Shown piece after piece: positions 1-10,323 of a DNA stretch of 64,000 nucleotides (position 1 is the stretch's first letter; each line of letters starts with the position of its first letter). Below the pieces are notes generated by a model. The model saw nothing but the letters and a program-made list of their open reading frames with translations. It was not told the DNA's origin and made no database searches. This DNA is from Owenia fusiformis (Eukaryota; Annelida; Polychaeta; Sabellida; Oweniidae): the NCBI GenBank assembly GCA_903813345.2, contig CAIIXF020000008.1, positions 33,568,867 through 33,632,866 on the forward strand, given 5' to 3'. The position numbers and the translations under genes are program-made.

Positions 1-481
1 CCCACACCGGGTGACTGAGTTATTAAGATTTGTTTGGGTTACCTTTTTGGCTCACCCTGTATGATTGTATCAGTCTAAAATTCCAGGAAATCTAACAGCA
101 AATATCTTTTATATTTTTTCATATTGACTTCTTGCATTGAAACCTTTCTGGCTTTGATTCAATAGCAAATAGTGATTAATCAAATATGAAAAGCTCTCAT
201 TGGTCAATTAATAATTAATAGTGGGTGTCTATCTATTAAAAGTTGTCTATCCCTGCAGTTCATGTTATTATTCAGCTGTATAAATCAGTTTTTACTTGGC
301 GGTTGGTCGACTCAATAAGGATCATTATTTATATAATCTGGCCAAAATCAGAATTAAACTGTAAGTTGGACTCTATAAACAGACAGAAAATATGCAGACA
401 GCAAACTATTGTAACAATCAGCATGAAGTACCATCAGCCTATAAAAATTTGAACAAAGTACATTTATGAAGTAGGTCTAAA
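1..481. other. Upstream region of the class C receptor gene, no gene
   Basis: AT-rich sequence with no convincing coding frame. Positions 52-62 read TCACCCTGTAT, the reverse complement of ATACAGGGTGA found at 4511-4521. ATACAGGGTGG also occurs near 45363. The window may therefore begin inside the end of a dispersed repeat. No TATA box or start-site motif can be assigned with confidence for the gene that starts at 482. Confidence 0.4.
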
Positions 482-3259
482 ATGAAGTATGTTGTCATTT
501 TCATATTAAGTATTTTGTTACTTGCCAATGGATACTTTAGAATTCCAAATGAACTCTCAACCAAAACATTCAACCAAGATGGTGATTTACTGCTAGCGGC
601 ACCATTTAGTATATCAGGCCCAGGTTACGGTAGAGAAACACTTTGTAGTGATTCATTTTACTACATTGTATCAATGCAGTATGTCGAAGCAGTTGCTTTT
701 GCAGTGAATGCGATTAATGAAAGGAGTGATATTTTGCCAAATGTAACTTTGGGATTCGATGCATTTGACATATGTTTACGGACATCTGCCAGTCTCGCAG
801 GCATGCTTCATTTTATACCAATGCTTGAAGAATCAAAGAAATGTAAGGGCATTCCACAAGATGTTAAATCCCGCTTCAAAGAAACTATTGGACTGGTGAC
901 ACAGATTGGAAGCCAAAGAAATCAACTGATAGCCAACTTTTTAAACATTTTCTCGATTCCACAGATTGCATCTGTGTCTACAAGCGATATACTCAGCAAC
1001 AAAGATGACTATCCATACTTCAGCAGGGTGGTACCACCAGATAGGTTCCAGGCCCAAACCATGGTAGACTTAATGTTACACTTCAACTGGAGCTATTATT
1101 CTATGGTTTACTCTGAAGGCGCATACGGAGCCAATGGTATGTCTCAAGTGAAACGAATTGCAAAATCTAAGGGTTTGTGTAATGCTTATCTTGGTAGTGT
1201 CCCCTTTGATTTGGGCGACGAATCAATATATGTTGAAATAATACAAAACTTGAGGCGTAATAAAAAGGCAAAGGTAGTTGTTTTGTTCTTAGAGCCAATA
1301 CACATTGAGAAACTTTTGGCTTCAATTGATAAATATAACGCTGCAAGGGAATTCATATGGATTGGGTCAGACACATTCGAAGAGCCAGATGTGGAAAATA
1401 TTCCAAAGACCCTGCATGGAGCTTTTTCAGTGCAACTCACATCCAAATATGACAAAGCCTTCATAGAACATTATCGTACCCTGACTCCTTGGAATAATCC
1501 AAATAACCCATGGTTTTCAGAATATTGGACGCTGGCATTCAATTGCACATGGGAAACTAATAGCACTGACCCCAGACCACCATGTGACACTTTTAAATCT
1601 CTCACAGAGTCAAAGAAGCATAAGGATTCCCCTTGGATTTCTCTGCTTTTGGATACAGTGTATGCATTTGGATATGCATTGGATAATCTTATCCAAAATA
1701 ATTGTCAAGACCATGTTGGTGAAAAAACGGCAATGTTAAGATGTGTCCAGAGTGTTGGCCTCACTTCATATATTCGGCAGGTGCAGTTTGAAGGTAGCTC
1801 TGGTCCAATATCATTTGATGAAAACGGCGATGCATTTGGAGGCTACACAATCAAACATTTCATACCAAGTGATTTAGGTTATGCTTCAATTCAAGTTGGG
1901 TCTTGGAATCGGTCAACTGAATCACTCAAGCTTAACGAAAGTGACATATACTGGAATACTAATGACACTATACCACTGTCCAAATGTAGCGAAGAATGCA
2001 GTCTGGGAGAAATCAGAATTCAACTTGAATTGCCCTGTTGCTGGGACTGTTTTAAATGTCATGCTAACGACATTGTCATCAATGGGTCAGTATGCATGAA
2101 ATGTCCAATGTTGACATGGCCTGATGAAAGAACTGCTACAGATTGTGAACTCATAGAACCAGACGTTATCAATTTACTATCTGATTCTTTGTTCATTTCC
2201 CTCTTCATTTTGACAATGCTCGGACTGGTAACGATATTAATCATGCTTGGACTGTTTATTCACTGGAGAGGAGAGAAAATCATCAGAGCTTCATCGAGGG
2301 AATTTAATTACTTCCTCCTTATCGCAACTGTGATAGTCTATGGCATCAGTTATGTTTATCTCCTTAACCCAAGTGTGATCGTTTGCTATTGTGGACTATG
2401 GCTTCAGCATTGGCTTCACAATCCTTTATGCTCCGCTCCTTGTGAAAGTAGCCAGGATTTACTTCATATTTAAAGCAGGTTCTAAACTTCAACTGGAGCT
2501 ACCAAAGTGGATAGAAGCCAAGAGGTCAATGGTGATAACAATGGCATTGATAGTTATACAGGTGAAATTTATTTATCTGTTATTTGGTGTTTTCCCCTAA
2601 TACTAATACCCAAGAACAATATGTCCTTTTTTCAAATATTATATTCTCAATCAATTTCTATTTTTTTTTTTTAAATAAGTTGAATCAAAAGATACTTGAT
2701 TTCATTAGTTTATGTGCAATTTTTTGTATTTAATTTTTGATTTTAGATTGGCATAACAATTGGTGTGTTAGTGACGGCTCCTCCAAATATGACAAAGAAA
2801 ATGCCAGTTGAAAGCGAGAAGTATGTTGAACTCAGCTGTGATTTCCCAGTTTGGAGTATGATTATTTCAATTATATTCAATTTGTTACTGGTCTTAGCAA
2901 CAGCCACATTAGCTTTTCTCACCAGGAAACTACCAGATAACTTTAATGAAACAATGCATATATTGTTATCTGTGTGTGCAACTGTATTTTTATGGTTGTC
3001 ATTTATCCCTACATATTTCATAACTGATCGAGCAAAGCATCAACAAATGCTGTTCTCTGTTATGTTTTTATTAACAGGGGCAGTGTCAATTTTGTGTTTG
3101 TTTGCACCACGCATATACGCTGTTATATTTGTAGATGAAAGTAAGATAAAATTCTCATCAACTTTTGCTTTTAAACAGCAGATAAAAACATTTGAAAAAG
3201 ACAATGGACAGACATCAACACTGTCATCAGTGGAAAGTGTAAACATGTCAAAGTTGTAA
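482..3259 (+). CDS. Class C GPCR, metabotropic glutamate receptor-like (two exons, apparent frame break in TM3)
   Basis: Seven-transmembrane receptor of the mGluR type, acting at the plasma membrane. The ATG at 482 opens a signal peptide (residues 1-18, hydrophobic core VVIFILSILLLA). A Venus-flytrap ligand domain follows to about residue 490 (blocks RVVPPD, SEGAYG, NPWFSEYW), then a nine-cysteine domain from about 500 to 556 (CSEECSLG, CCWDCFKC), then TM1 from about 565. Frame 1 runs well to about 2386 (NPSVIVC). The homology then continues one base over (VDYGFSIGFTILYAPLLVK), so one extra base, or two missing, lies near 2383-2390. A phase-0 intron spans 2562-2746 (CAG|GTGAAA, TTTTAG|ATT) inside TM4. 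Exon 2 gives TM5-TM7 with the class C marks PDNFNE and FAPRIY and stops at 3257-3259. Total length is about 864 residues, normal for the family. The break may be a sequencing indel or a real pseudogene lesion. From family alignment by memory, the alpha-amino-acid contacts look kept but the gamma-carboxylate contacts do not, so the ligand may not be glutamate. Confidence 0.9.
2562..2746 (+). other. Intron of the class C receptor gene
   Basis: A 185 bp phase-0 intron, with donor CAG|GTGAAA and acceptor GATTTTAG|ATTGGC after a T-rich tract. It joins ..MALIVIQ to IGITIGVLV.., which restores a continuous TM4. Translating through it reaches a stop at 2598-2600. Confidence 0.85.
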
Positions 3260-4508
3260 GCATTCTTGGCTGTAGAAGTCAATTTGATGATTAAAACCAA
3301 ACATCACGCTTCAGACAATCTGTAGAATTGTGTGACACGCAAGACCAGACTGATACATTTGAAGAAAACAATTGATTCCTAAATAGGTGTTGTCAGAGAT
3401 TGGTTGTATTAGTCATGTGACCAAATTATTATTCAACAAGCAAGGCAATGATTGGCTGTATTTTGGTCATTTGAGCTTGGATTCCTGAGGACGTATGTTT
3501 TGTCACAGAACCACATACCGTATACTATTTTGATGAATCACTATGGGTGAAGGAAACTACAAATGTAAATTATGAATGGGTCTATAACAAAGCAATTAAC
3601 AAAAGCAGTTGCTTAGACATGTACAAATTATTGGTTCAAAAAGATTGAATTATAATAGAGAAAAATAGAGGCATATTCAACAGGAAATAAAGTGTTATTT
3701 GGAGAATGTTACAAAATGAACATATGTGGAGACAAATACTAGAAATAATATTATTAAAAGTTTACAATTTTACTCAATTTAAATTGTTAATATACCCAGA
3801 GGATTGATTATTATTACTAGTGATAACCTGTATATTCTCATAATATTGTTTTTATAGATATTGCTATTCTGCAATATACCAGTATATGTTCTAGAAATAA
3901 TAATATTGATTTGTAAAGTAAACTGCAATTATAGTTTTTCAGAATTTGAGGGTTAAATGGATACAGAAGATGAGAAAATAAACCAAAACATATTTAGTCC
4001 AAGACACAAAATAACAAGTCATTCACACATATAACATTAATCAAAAACAGTGAAAACCTAATATTACCAACACTTAGATAAAAATTCAAAAGGCATTTTG
4101 TTTTGCTTTTAATGGAACAAGTTTGAAGAAAAACAGTGCAGTATGAGACTCACAATCCTTGATTTTCAAACACCTGGTAGGTCTAAAATTCAAATTAACA
4201 GTAAGTTGGCACCGTGTGATTCAAAATTAAATGTGTCATGTGAGCAGTTTCTGGTCAATCCTAAGAACTGCTATAGACCACATTACATTATTGTTGTTGC
4301 TGGGACAGGTATATGAACTTCTTGCAACCGATGTGCCAAGGGTGTTTCATAATTGTCAGATTTCTGTACTTTGATAGCTATTGGTGTTAAAAGATATACA
4401 GTACTTGTGTCACATATGTGAACGTTCAATTACTTATATTAGGCAACTGTCAATAGTAAGCACACGCTCAACATGGACAGATATACTCAAATCTTCAATT
4501 GTATGCCG
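3260..4508. other. 3' flank of the receptor gene, no gene seen
   Basis: Very AT-rich, with no coding frame of interest on either strand. AATAAA at 3686-3691 is a plausible polyadenylation signal for the receptor, about 430 bp after its stop. I looked here on the minus strand for further zinc-finger exons of the neighbouring BTB gene and saw no C-x2-C...H-x3-H pattern. Confidence 0.5.
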
Positions 4509-4542
4509 GATATACAGGGTGACACAAAAAATGCCACCCACC

Positions 4543-7500
4543 TTACGTTGCATAACTTGTTTGTCTATAAACATTGACTTGTCCTTTGGCACATTTAAAG
4601 TAGATAATGCGAATGCACCTCAAGGCATTTGAGATGTGTAGCTCAAGTGGGTCAAATTTTATGAGCTTTACAATATGTGTTCCATGACATCCATTCCTTT
4701 GCAGGCTTTCATTAAAAATATCTTTAACTTTCAATTTCAAAAATTTAATGCAGGAAAGATCCCTTTCAGTCTTACTTGAGTGCAGGTGATTGTGGACATT
4801 CAGGAGTTCCTTAGTCTCATAAATCTTTTTGCAAAGACCACAGCCATACATTTCATGGTCCTGGGCCCTGTGATTGTACACTTCGTCTCGGTTATGGAAA
4901 ACAGCAGGACATTGTGGGCACTTGTAGTTCAATTTTTCACCTGGAATTCAGTTTTATTTAAAGACAGGGGTTTCATTGGCAGCAGGCCACAGGCGATTTT
5001 CATTGGCTGTTTTCACAAAATTGCCTGTTGTTTTGAGGGACTTTTCATCTTTTCCATGTTAAATTTGTGATATCCATTAATTTTGCCTGTTGTCTTCATT
5101 TATTAAGCCTGTTGTGAGAATTCTAGTGAAACCCCTGTAGGAGCCCTTACTTGTGTGTCCTTTTGAAAATATACATGTAAATGCTTTTGCAAAATGGGCT
5201 TGGGGATAGTTGAAATGATAATTAATTCATATTTTATTTTGAAATAATCTTTTACTACTTTTTGATGATTTATAACTGAGATAAGATGATATGAAATAGC
5301 ACAATAAGAATGACTTTTTTAGTCATTTGTGACTTGTCTAAAAATAGTCAGTTAAGCCTGAGACTAACATTAAAACATTTTATGTTAGTCTCAGGTTAAG
5401 CTAAGTTACTTTTTCTAGATCTCCTCCGTGCTTTCACAACTGGTTCCATGTCTGTACCAATTGCTTCATCGACAATTGTATCTTCGTCCTCACTGTCAAA
5501 TTTATTATTATTGTCAGCACTTTTCCCATCATTAACAGTATTGTAGCATGGTTTAGATGGTCGTTTTTGAACTAAAACAAAGCATGAATAAAGTATAGTA
5601 TAATAGTCAAAATCCTGTATTGCTAGGCGTTATTAATGGAGGTTATTTACTAGGAGGGATTGAATATGGGTTTTATTTCAAGGGACAATATATTTCTTGA
5701 GGGCCTGGATATAACCACCCAACTGAACGAACTAAGAAGTTTTGTTTGGCAGAAATTCATGGGAGGTGAATACCATTTTTATGAGCGGGATTGGGAGGTG
5801 AATAGAGCGGAATTTGAAGGAACAATACAATTTTTCAATATCACAAATATTCCTGGATGTTATTCATCACTTAATATCATGGAAAAATAGAGGTTTTCCT
5901 AAATGAGGTTCAGGATATTGGGATTATCCCGAGGCCAATATAATATATCTGCCCGAGGGCCGTAGGTCCCGAGGGAAAATATATTATATTGGCCAAGGGA
6001 TAATCCCAATATCCTGAACCGACTATAGGATGATCTGTTTATCCCATACCAATTACATTGTTCAATTGTTGCAACCAATCGTGGAATTATTTTAAAATAT
6101 TTCATGTCCAGTATTTTATTCTTGTCCGTAGCCGGTTTTCCTGTTCAAATATTTGATTATTAACGGGGCAGTAATCTGCCCGCTCGGAGCGGGACGTAAA
6201 GCTATATCTGCCCGTTGATGAAAATATAAGATTTTACAAACCGGCTTGATGTACCCGTAACACGTCCAAGTATGGGATAATAAGGCATACTTACTAGCTT
6301 ACTGTTCATAATTAAGTCATTACTACATTTTATTAATTTATTGACATTTTGGAAAATATGTACACCATTTTATAATTGTGAACTTAAGAAAAAATAAAAT
6401 AAAGAAAAAAGTGTGAAACAGTCACATTTTCTTTGTGAATATTCCACAAGTGAATATTTTTTATGGAAATTTAAAGCGCAGCTTACCTTTAGAATGTTTT
6501 GAAGCTGGTGACTTCAGTGTGACTTTGTTTGAAGACTCAGTATATTTCATAGGTTTTAACTTTTAACCGTTTTCTTTTACTTCTGATGAGGTGACCTTGA
6601 CTTACAGGTGGCTTTCCTATATTCACTTCTTGCTTAGAACCAATCAAAGAATTTTCAAGATTCACATCCACATTCACTTGAAAAGTTTGTTCTATATTGC
6701 TTTGGTGGTACTCCATGGTGGTATCATTCATGTGCTCCTTTTCATTGTCAAAATTTTCATTTACAATATTATCAACATCCACTATTTTTGTGTTATCATG
6801 ATTTCTATTATTTCCATCCCTATTAGTTTCCACTTCCAATATTTGATCACTATCATTAATTTCCACAACAGCTTCAGATTCAACTTCACCATTGCTATTT
6901 TCCTTTACATTTTTAATGGCTTCAACTTTATTCCCATCCAATTCAATACCTTCGGTGTTATTTTCATAATGTTCTAAGACATTTTCGATAACTTTATTTA
7001 TACTTTTGTCAAATGCTTGATCAGATACTTGAACAGCCTTACTACACATAGTCACAACTTTCAGAGGCTTTGAGGAACCATCAAGTGTGTTTATCTGTTT
7101 ATCTTCTGGAATACCAACCCTTCCAACTTTAGTGGCACTGATTTTTGAACCCCCTGTGGCATTAACATTTAAACCTTCATTGGTACTTGGTTTGAAAGGC
7201 TCACATAGTTTCAAATCCTCAGAATCACTGGCCTTAAAACCATCTGGGGAGTTGATGTTTGATTGCACAATAGTGTTAACCTTTGAACTCTCAGTATTAT
7301 TACCCTCAGGACTGGTGTGACCTGAACATTGAAATTTCACATTATCTGATGTCAGGGTACTTGGGATTGTATTAGTATCACTGACAACTTTAACATTATC
7401 TGAATCTAACAGTAAACCATCAGAGTTATTAGGGTGATTTTCAGCAGGGATTGATAGATCCCTGTTATTACACGGTGACAGCGTTTCATTCATACTTTGC

Positions 7501-8204
7501 TCCGTTTCCACATTAGGTGTCCCTTGTTGAGCCATCGCTTCAAAATCAACAAGTCCTTGGCCTTGTTGAGATACATGCTCCTTTTGGGGATTTTCCAATA
7601 CAACAGAGTTCTCTTCCTCAGTAACCAGCTTTGGCAATGTATCCTTTGTTAACATGGCACCTTCTACATTTCTCTGTTCCATTTTCATGTTATCACTTTG
7701 AAAGGGGTTATATAGGTTATCAGCTGGATAAGGGTCGGCAATTGGGACACTCACTTGATCTACTCCTGACATAGAATTCCAGAGATTTGCTGGGATTTTC
7801 AATAAACTCACCAAATCCCATACTTCCAACTCTGTCGCTAACTGCTCTAGCTGTTCCCGTTCCACTTCACTGATACTGATACTTTGCCCATACATAAAGT
7901 CCATAATGCAGTAAAACAAACTTTCTGAAAATGGTGTCAATAACACAGCAAGGTCAATTATCACCATATTAACACTGCCTATATATTCCATGCTTTGTTT
8001 TTCAGTACATAATTGCTGTATGTATTTACTATATTGTGTTACAATGGCTCGATGGGCATAAATTTCAACTTGGCTTTTATAGACGAAGACAAGATCGGAA
8101 TATTGGGGCTGATGGCGAAGGTTCCTTAACTTAACGTGGGATACTGTGTTGTGGAGCGTCCTTGTCCCCTGTCCTGGTTCACCTAGCACAGCAAGATTAG
8201 CCAT
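4543..8204 (-). CDS. BTB/POZ and C2H2 zinc-finger protein (three exons, apparent frame break)
   Basis: Probable nuclear DNA-binding regulator. Exon A (8204-6487) starts with an ATG placed directly after a splice acceptor (TATTTTAG|ATG), so a 5' untranslated exon should lie upstream. Residues about 20-135 form a BTB domain (YSDLVFVYKSQ, YAHRAIV, LFYCIMDFMYG, WDLVSLL), used for dimerisation and partner binding. A long Asn/Ser/Asp/Glu-rich disordered part follows, ending in a basic stretch (KRKRLKVK). The frame then stops at 6537-6539, but the +1 frame stays open to a strong donor at 6486 (AAAG|GTAAGC). Exon B (5571-5410) is acidic then basic (DSEDEDTIVDEAIG, KARRRSRK). Exon C (4940 onward) holds two C2H2 fingers (YKCPQCPAVF..H..H and YGCGLCKKIY..H..H). 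Every junction agrees in phase 1. Exon C either uses a donor at 4775 (TCAA|GTAAGA) or reads on to a stop at 4543. More fingers may lie outside the window. Confidence 0.75.
5410..5571 (-). CDS. Middle exon of the BTB/zinc-finger gene
   Basis: Acceptor TTGTTTTAG|TT and donor AAAA|GTAACT flank a 162 bp open stretch. The G left over from the previous exon plus TT makes Val, after which the frame reads QKRPSKPCYNTV. It ends with one base left, which joins GT of the next exon to give Ser-Glu-Lys-Leu-Asn before the first zinc finger. The exact phase agreement on both sides is the main evidence. It encodes an acidic patch followed by a basic RRRSRK-type patch, likely a nuclear localisation signal. 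Confidence 0.7.
5907..6020. repeat. Near-perfect palindrome in a BTB-gene intron
   Basis: The left arm (5907 onward, GGTTCAGGATATTGGGATTA) pairs with the right arm ending at 6020. The arms are about 42 bp and the middle reads GCCCGAGGGCCGTAGG. A related sequence with CTGCCCGCTCGGAGCGGG lies at about 6170-6225. This looks like a miniature inverted-repeat element. Confidence 0.8.
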
Positions 8205-9245
8205 CTAAAATACATGAAAATATAGTTACAGAATAATCCAATCAGAATGATCAATCAGACTCTTTAAATGATTCTGATATCCTTAGGTACAGTGTATAGG
8301 GTTTCACTAGAATTTCTCACAACAGGCTAAATAAATGAAAACCATGGGAAAAATTAATGGAAATCATAAATTTAACATCGATATCTAATTTGGAAGCAAG
8401 ATCTGCTGTTTATGACACTTTTTTATGACAGTTAACTCGTCTACAATCTGACTGATGAGTTAAATATATTTCAAATAGAAGTTAGGAGCCAAAATATGAA
8501 TTGAAAAATTTATAGAATATCCTATGATTTTGAGGAATAACATTTTTATCTACAAGGTGATATTGATATCTGCACGAGAGAGCAAGTCGAACAAGTGCAT
8601 ATATCAATATCCCCGAGTAGATTAAAATGATATTATGAAAAATCATAGGATGTTCTTATTATCCTACACTTACAAGGAGTGTACTAAATTTATAATATTA
8701 TTGCAAAATGAATTTCATGCCAAATAGAGTCAATTTGGTGGGAAATCAACAAGTGGAGTATATCTTCACAATATCCTCCGCACATTGGGTTTTCCGGAGT
8801 ATATTGTCACAATATGCTCCGCATATTGGTTTTCCAGAGTATTTCATGGGGATATAATCCGGTTATTCATCTTGCCAATAGATATCAAATTTATTTTTTA
8901 ATGTTATTATACATTTAGCACAATAAGTATAGGATAATCAGTCAATATCTTGAAATTTTAACTTAATTTGGGTTGTAGATGGGTAATAGAATGGTGCATT
9001 TCTAAGCATAAGGTACATGTATGGGAGATTGTTTTATGAGAAACATGTCATTTTTTTATTTATCCTCAAAAATATTTCTGTGGGTTTTGCTCAAAGGACA
9101 AGGTTAAAGCAAATTAAATTAAAGAAATTAATCCTGGCAAGCTACGGGTAAAAACTGCAGATAGATGGTTGTTCAGGGGCCTAGATATCAATATCCATAT
9201 CTAATCAGGTCTAACGTTGTTGGACTAATCTGGGCTTGCTCAAGG
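8205..9245. other. Region upstream of the BTB coding start, palindromes only
   Basis: No gene seen. It holds an inverted repeat at 8514-8656 (arms about 60 bp, containing ATATTGATATCTGCAC) and a cluster at about 8752-8845 with repeated CTCCGCA(C/T)ATTG and GGAGTAT motifs. The 5' untranslated exon of the BTB gene, implied by the acceptor before its ATG, should lie in or beyond this stretch on the minus strand, but I cannot place it. Confidence 0.5.
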
Positions 9246-9267
9246 AAGGACTGGTCTCTTTCATAGA

Positions 9268-9580
9268 TGTCGGAAGCTCAATAAATATTCCACAAGATGA
9301 GACACCAATGAAAATTTCAAAAAATTTTAAAATGAAGATTGTGCAGCAATTTCAGAAAAATATGAAACAAATCGTACCTCATTCGAAGCTTCTTGTAATT
9401 CTCTAAGAGGCCAAAATAGTGATATTTTATTGGTTGGCTCTTGTCTGTCCGAATCTGAATCTGCTCCTGTGAATTCAGATTTCAGAAATGTGATGTCAGC
9501 GTAACAATGATTTTGGGACAGACAAAAACCCAAGAACAAGAGTAGGTGTCCCATCTTGTGGAATATTTATTGAACTACTG
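9268..9580. repeat. Inverted repeat with about 35 bp arms
   Basis: GCTCAATAAATATTCCACAA at about 9269 is mirrored by TTGTGGAATATTTATTGAAC at about 9557. The arms enclose about 235 bp. A 75-residue minus-strand frame inside (9327-9554) starts in the right arm and shows no family features, so I do not call it as a gene. Confidence 0.65.
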
Positions 9581-9721
9581 ATCCTACTTAAAATAATCTT
9601 CCTGGTATCTATGGTCTCTTTGGATTTCTTTCATAGAGCGAGTCACTCACTGGCCTGGGAGCAGCCAGCCTGGTTGCAGAATGCACGCTTTGGTCATTAC
9701 AGTGATAAGGGCCTAAATATC

Positions 9722-9867
9722 ATAGGCCCCGGGAACATGTATAAAATAGCGAGTCCACATCTGTATTACTACTAAGAAGTAGCGAGTCGACATCTGTATT
9801 ACTACTAAGAAGTAGTAATACAGATGTCGACTCGCTAGACTATTTTATACATGTTCCCGGGGCCTAT
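9722..9867. repeat. Long hairpin with internal duplication
   Basis: ATAGGCCCCGGGAACATGTA at 9722 is mirrored by the sequence ending at 9867. The left half has two copies of a unit running from AGCGAGTC through CTGTATTACTACTAAGAAGT, and the right half has one. The centre (ACTACTTCTTAGTAGT-type) has almost no loop, so the sequence can form a very stable cruciform. Confidence 0.85.
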
Positions 9868-10299
9868 ATACAGATACAAGGCTCTAAACCTACTGTAATG
9901 CAGAAGTTGTTTAAATATAGACTTGTTTGCATCGAAGAACAACAATACAAATATGAATGACTGGAATTGAGAAATTGACCGGAGGTTCCAAAAAAATTGA
10001 ATAAATATTTTTTCAAAACTTTTCTTTCCTGTGGGAGGCGTATTCCACTTACGTCAAATTATCTTTACATCCAAGTCATAAGCAGAGCTCTGTTTTTGCT
10101 TTCATTCCAAGTTACTTTTAAGGTTTTGTATGCAATAAGAACAGGATACGGGAAAATTTATGATATATTTTCAATTTTTGTGAAAAATCAGTCAACCGGA
10201 AGTAGTGTTGCAGTGATAAACCGAACGGAAATTGTTTAGAATAAACGTAAATTGTCACGGGGATGAACTGAAAACAGGGAGGTTTTGCCTCGTATCAAA

Positions 10300-10323
10300 A
10301 TGGCCGCAGTAAAAAAGAAGTTG
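10300..10323 (+). CDS. Possible first coding exon (MAAVKKKL)
   Basis: ATCAAAATGGCCGCAG is a good start context. The eight codons end at TTG|GTAAGA, a strong splice donor. CAAAATGGCCGC also fits a YY1-type site overlapping the start codon, as seen at many animal promoters. Against it, this genome has many repeats containing CCAAAATGGCC, and I could not find the next exon. Confidence 0.3.

Noticed and set aside
6591-6977. 128-residue plus-strand frame
   Set aside because: Shadow of the biased Asn/Asp-rich BTB coding exon on the minus strand.
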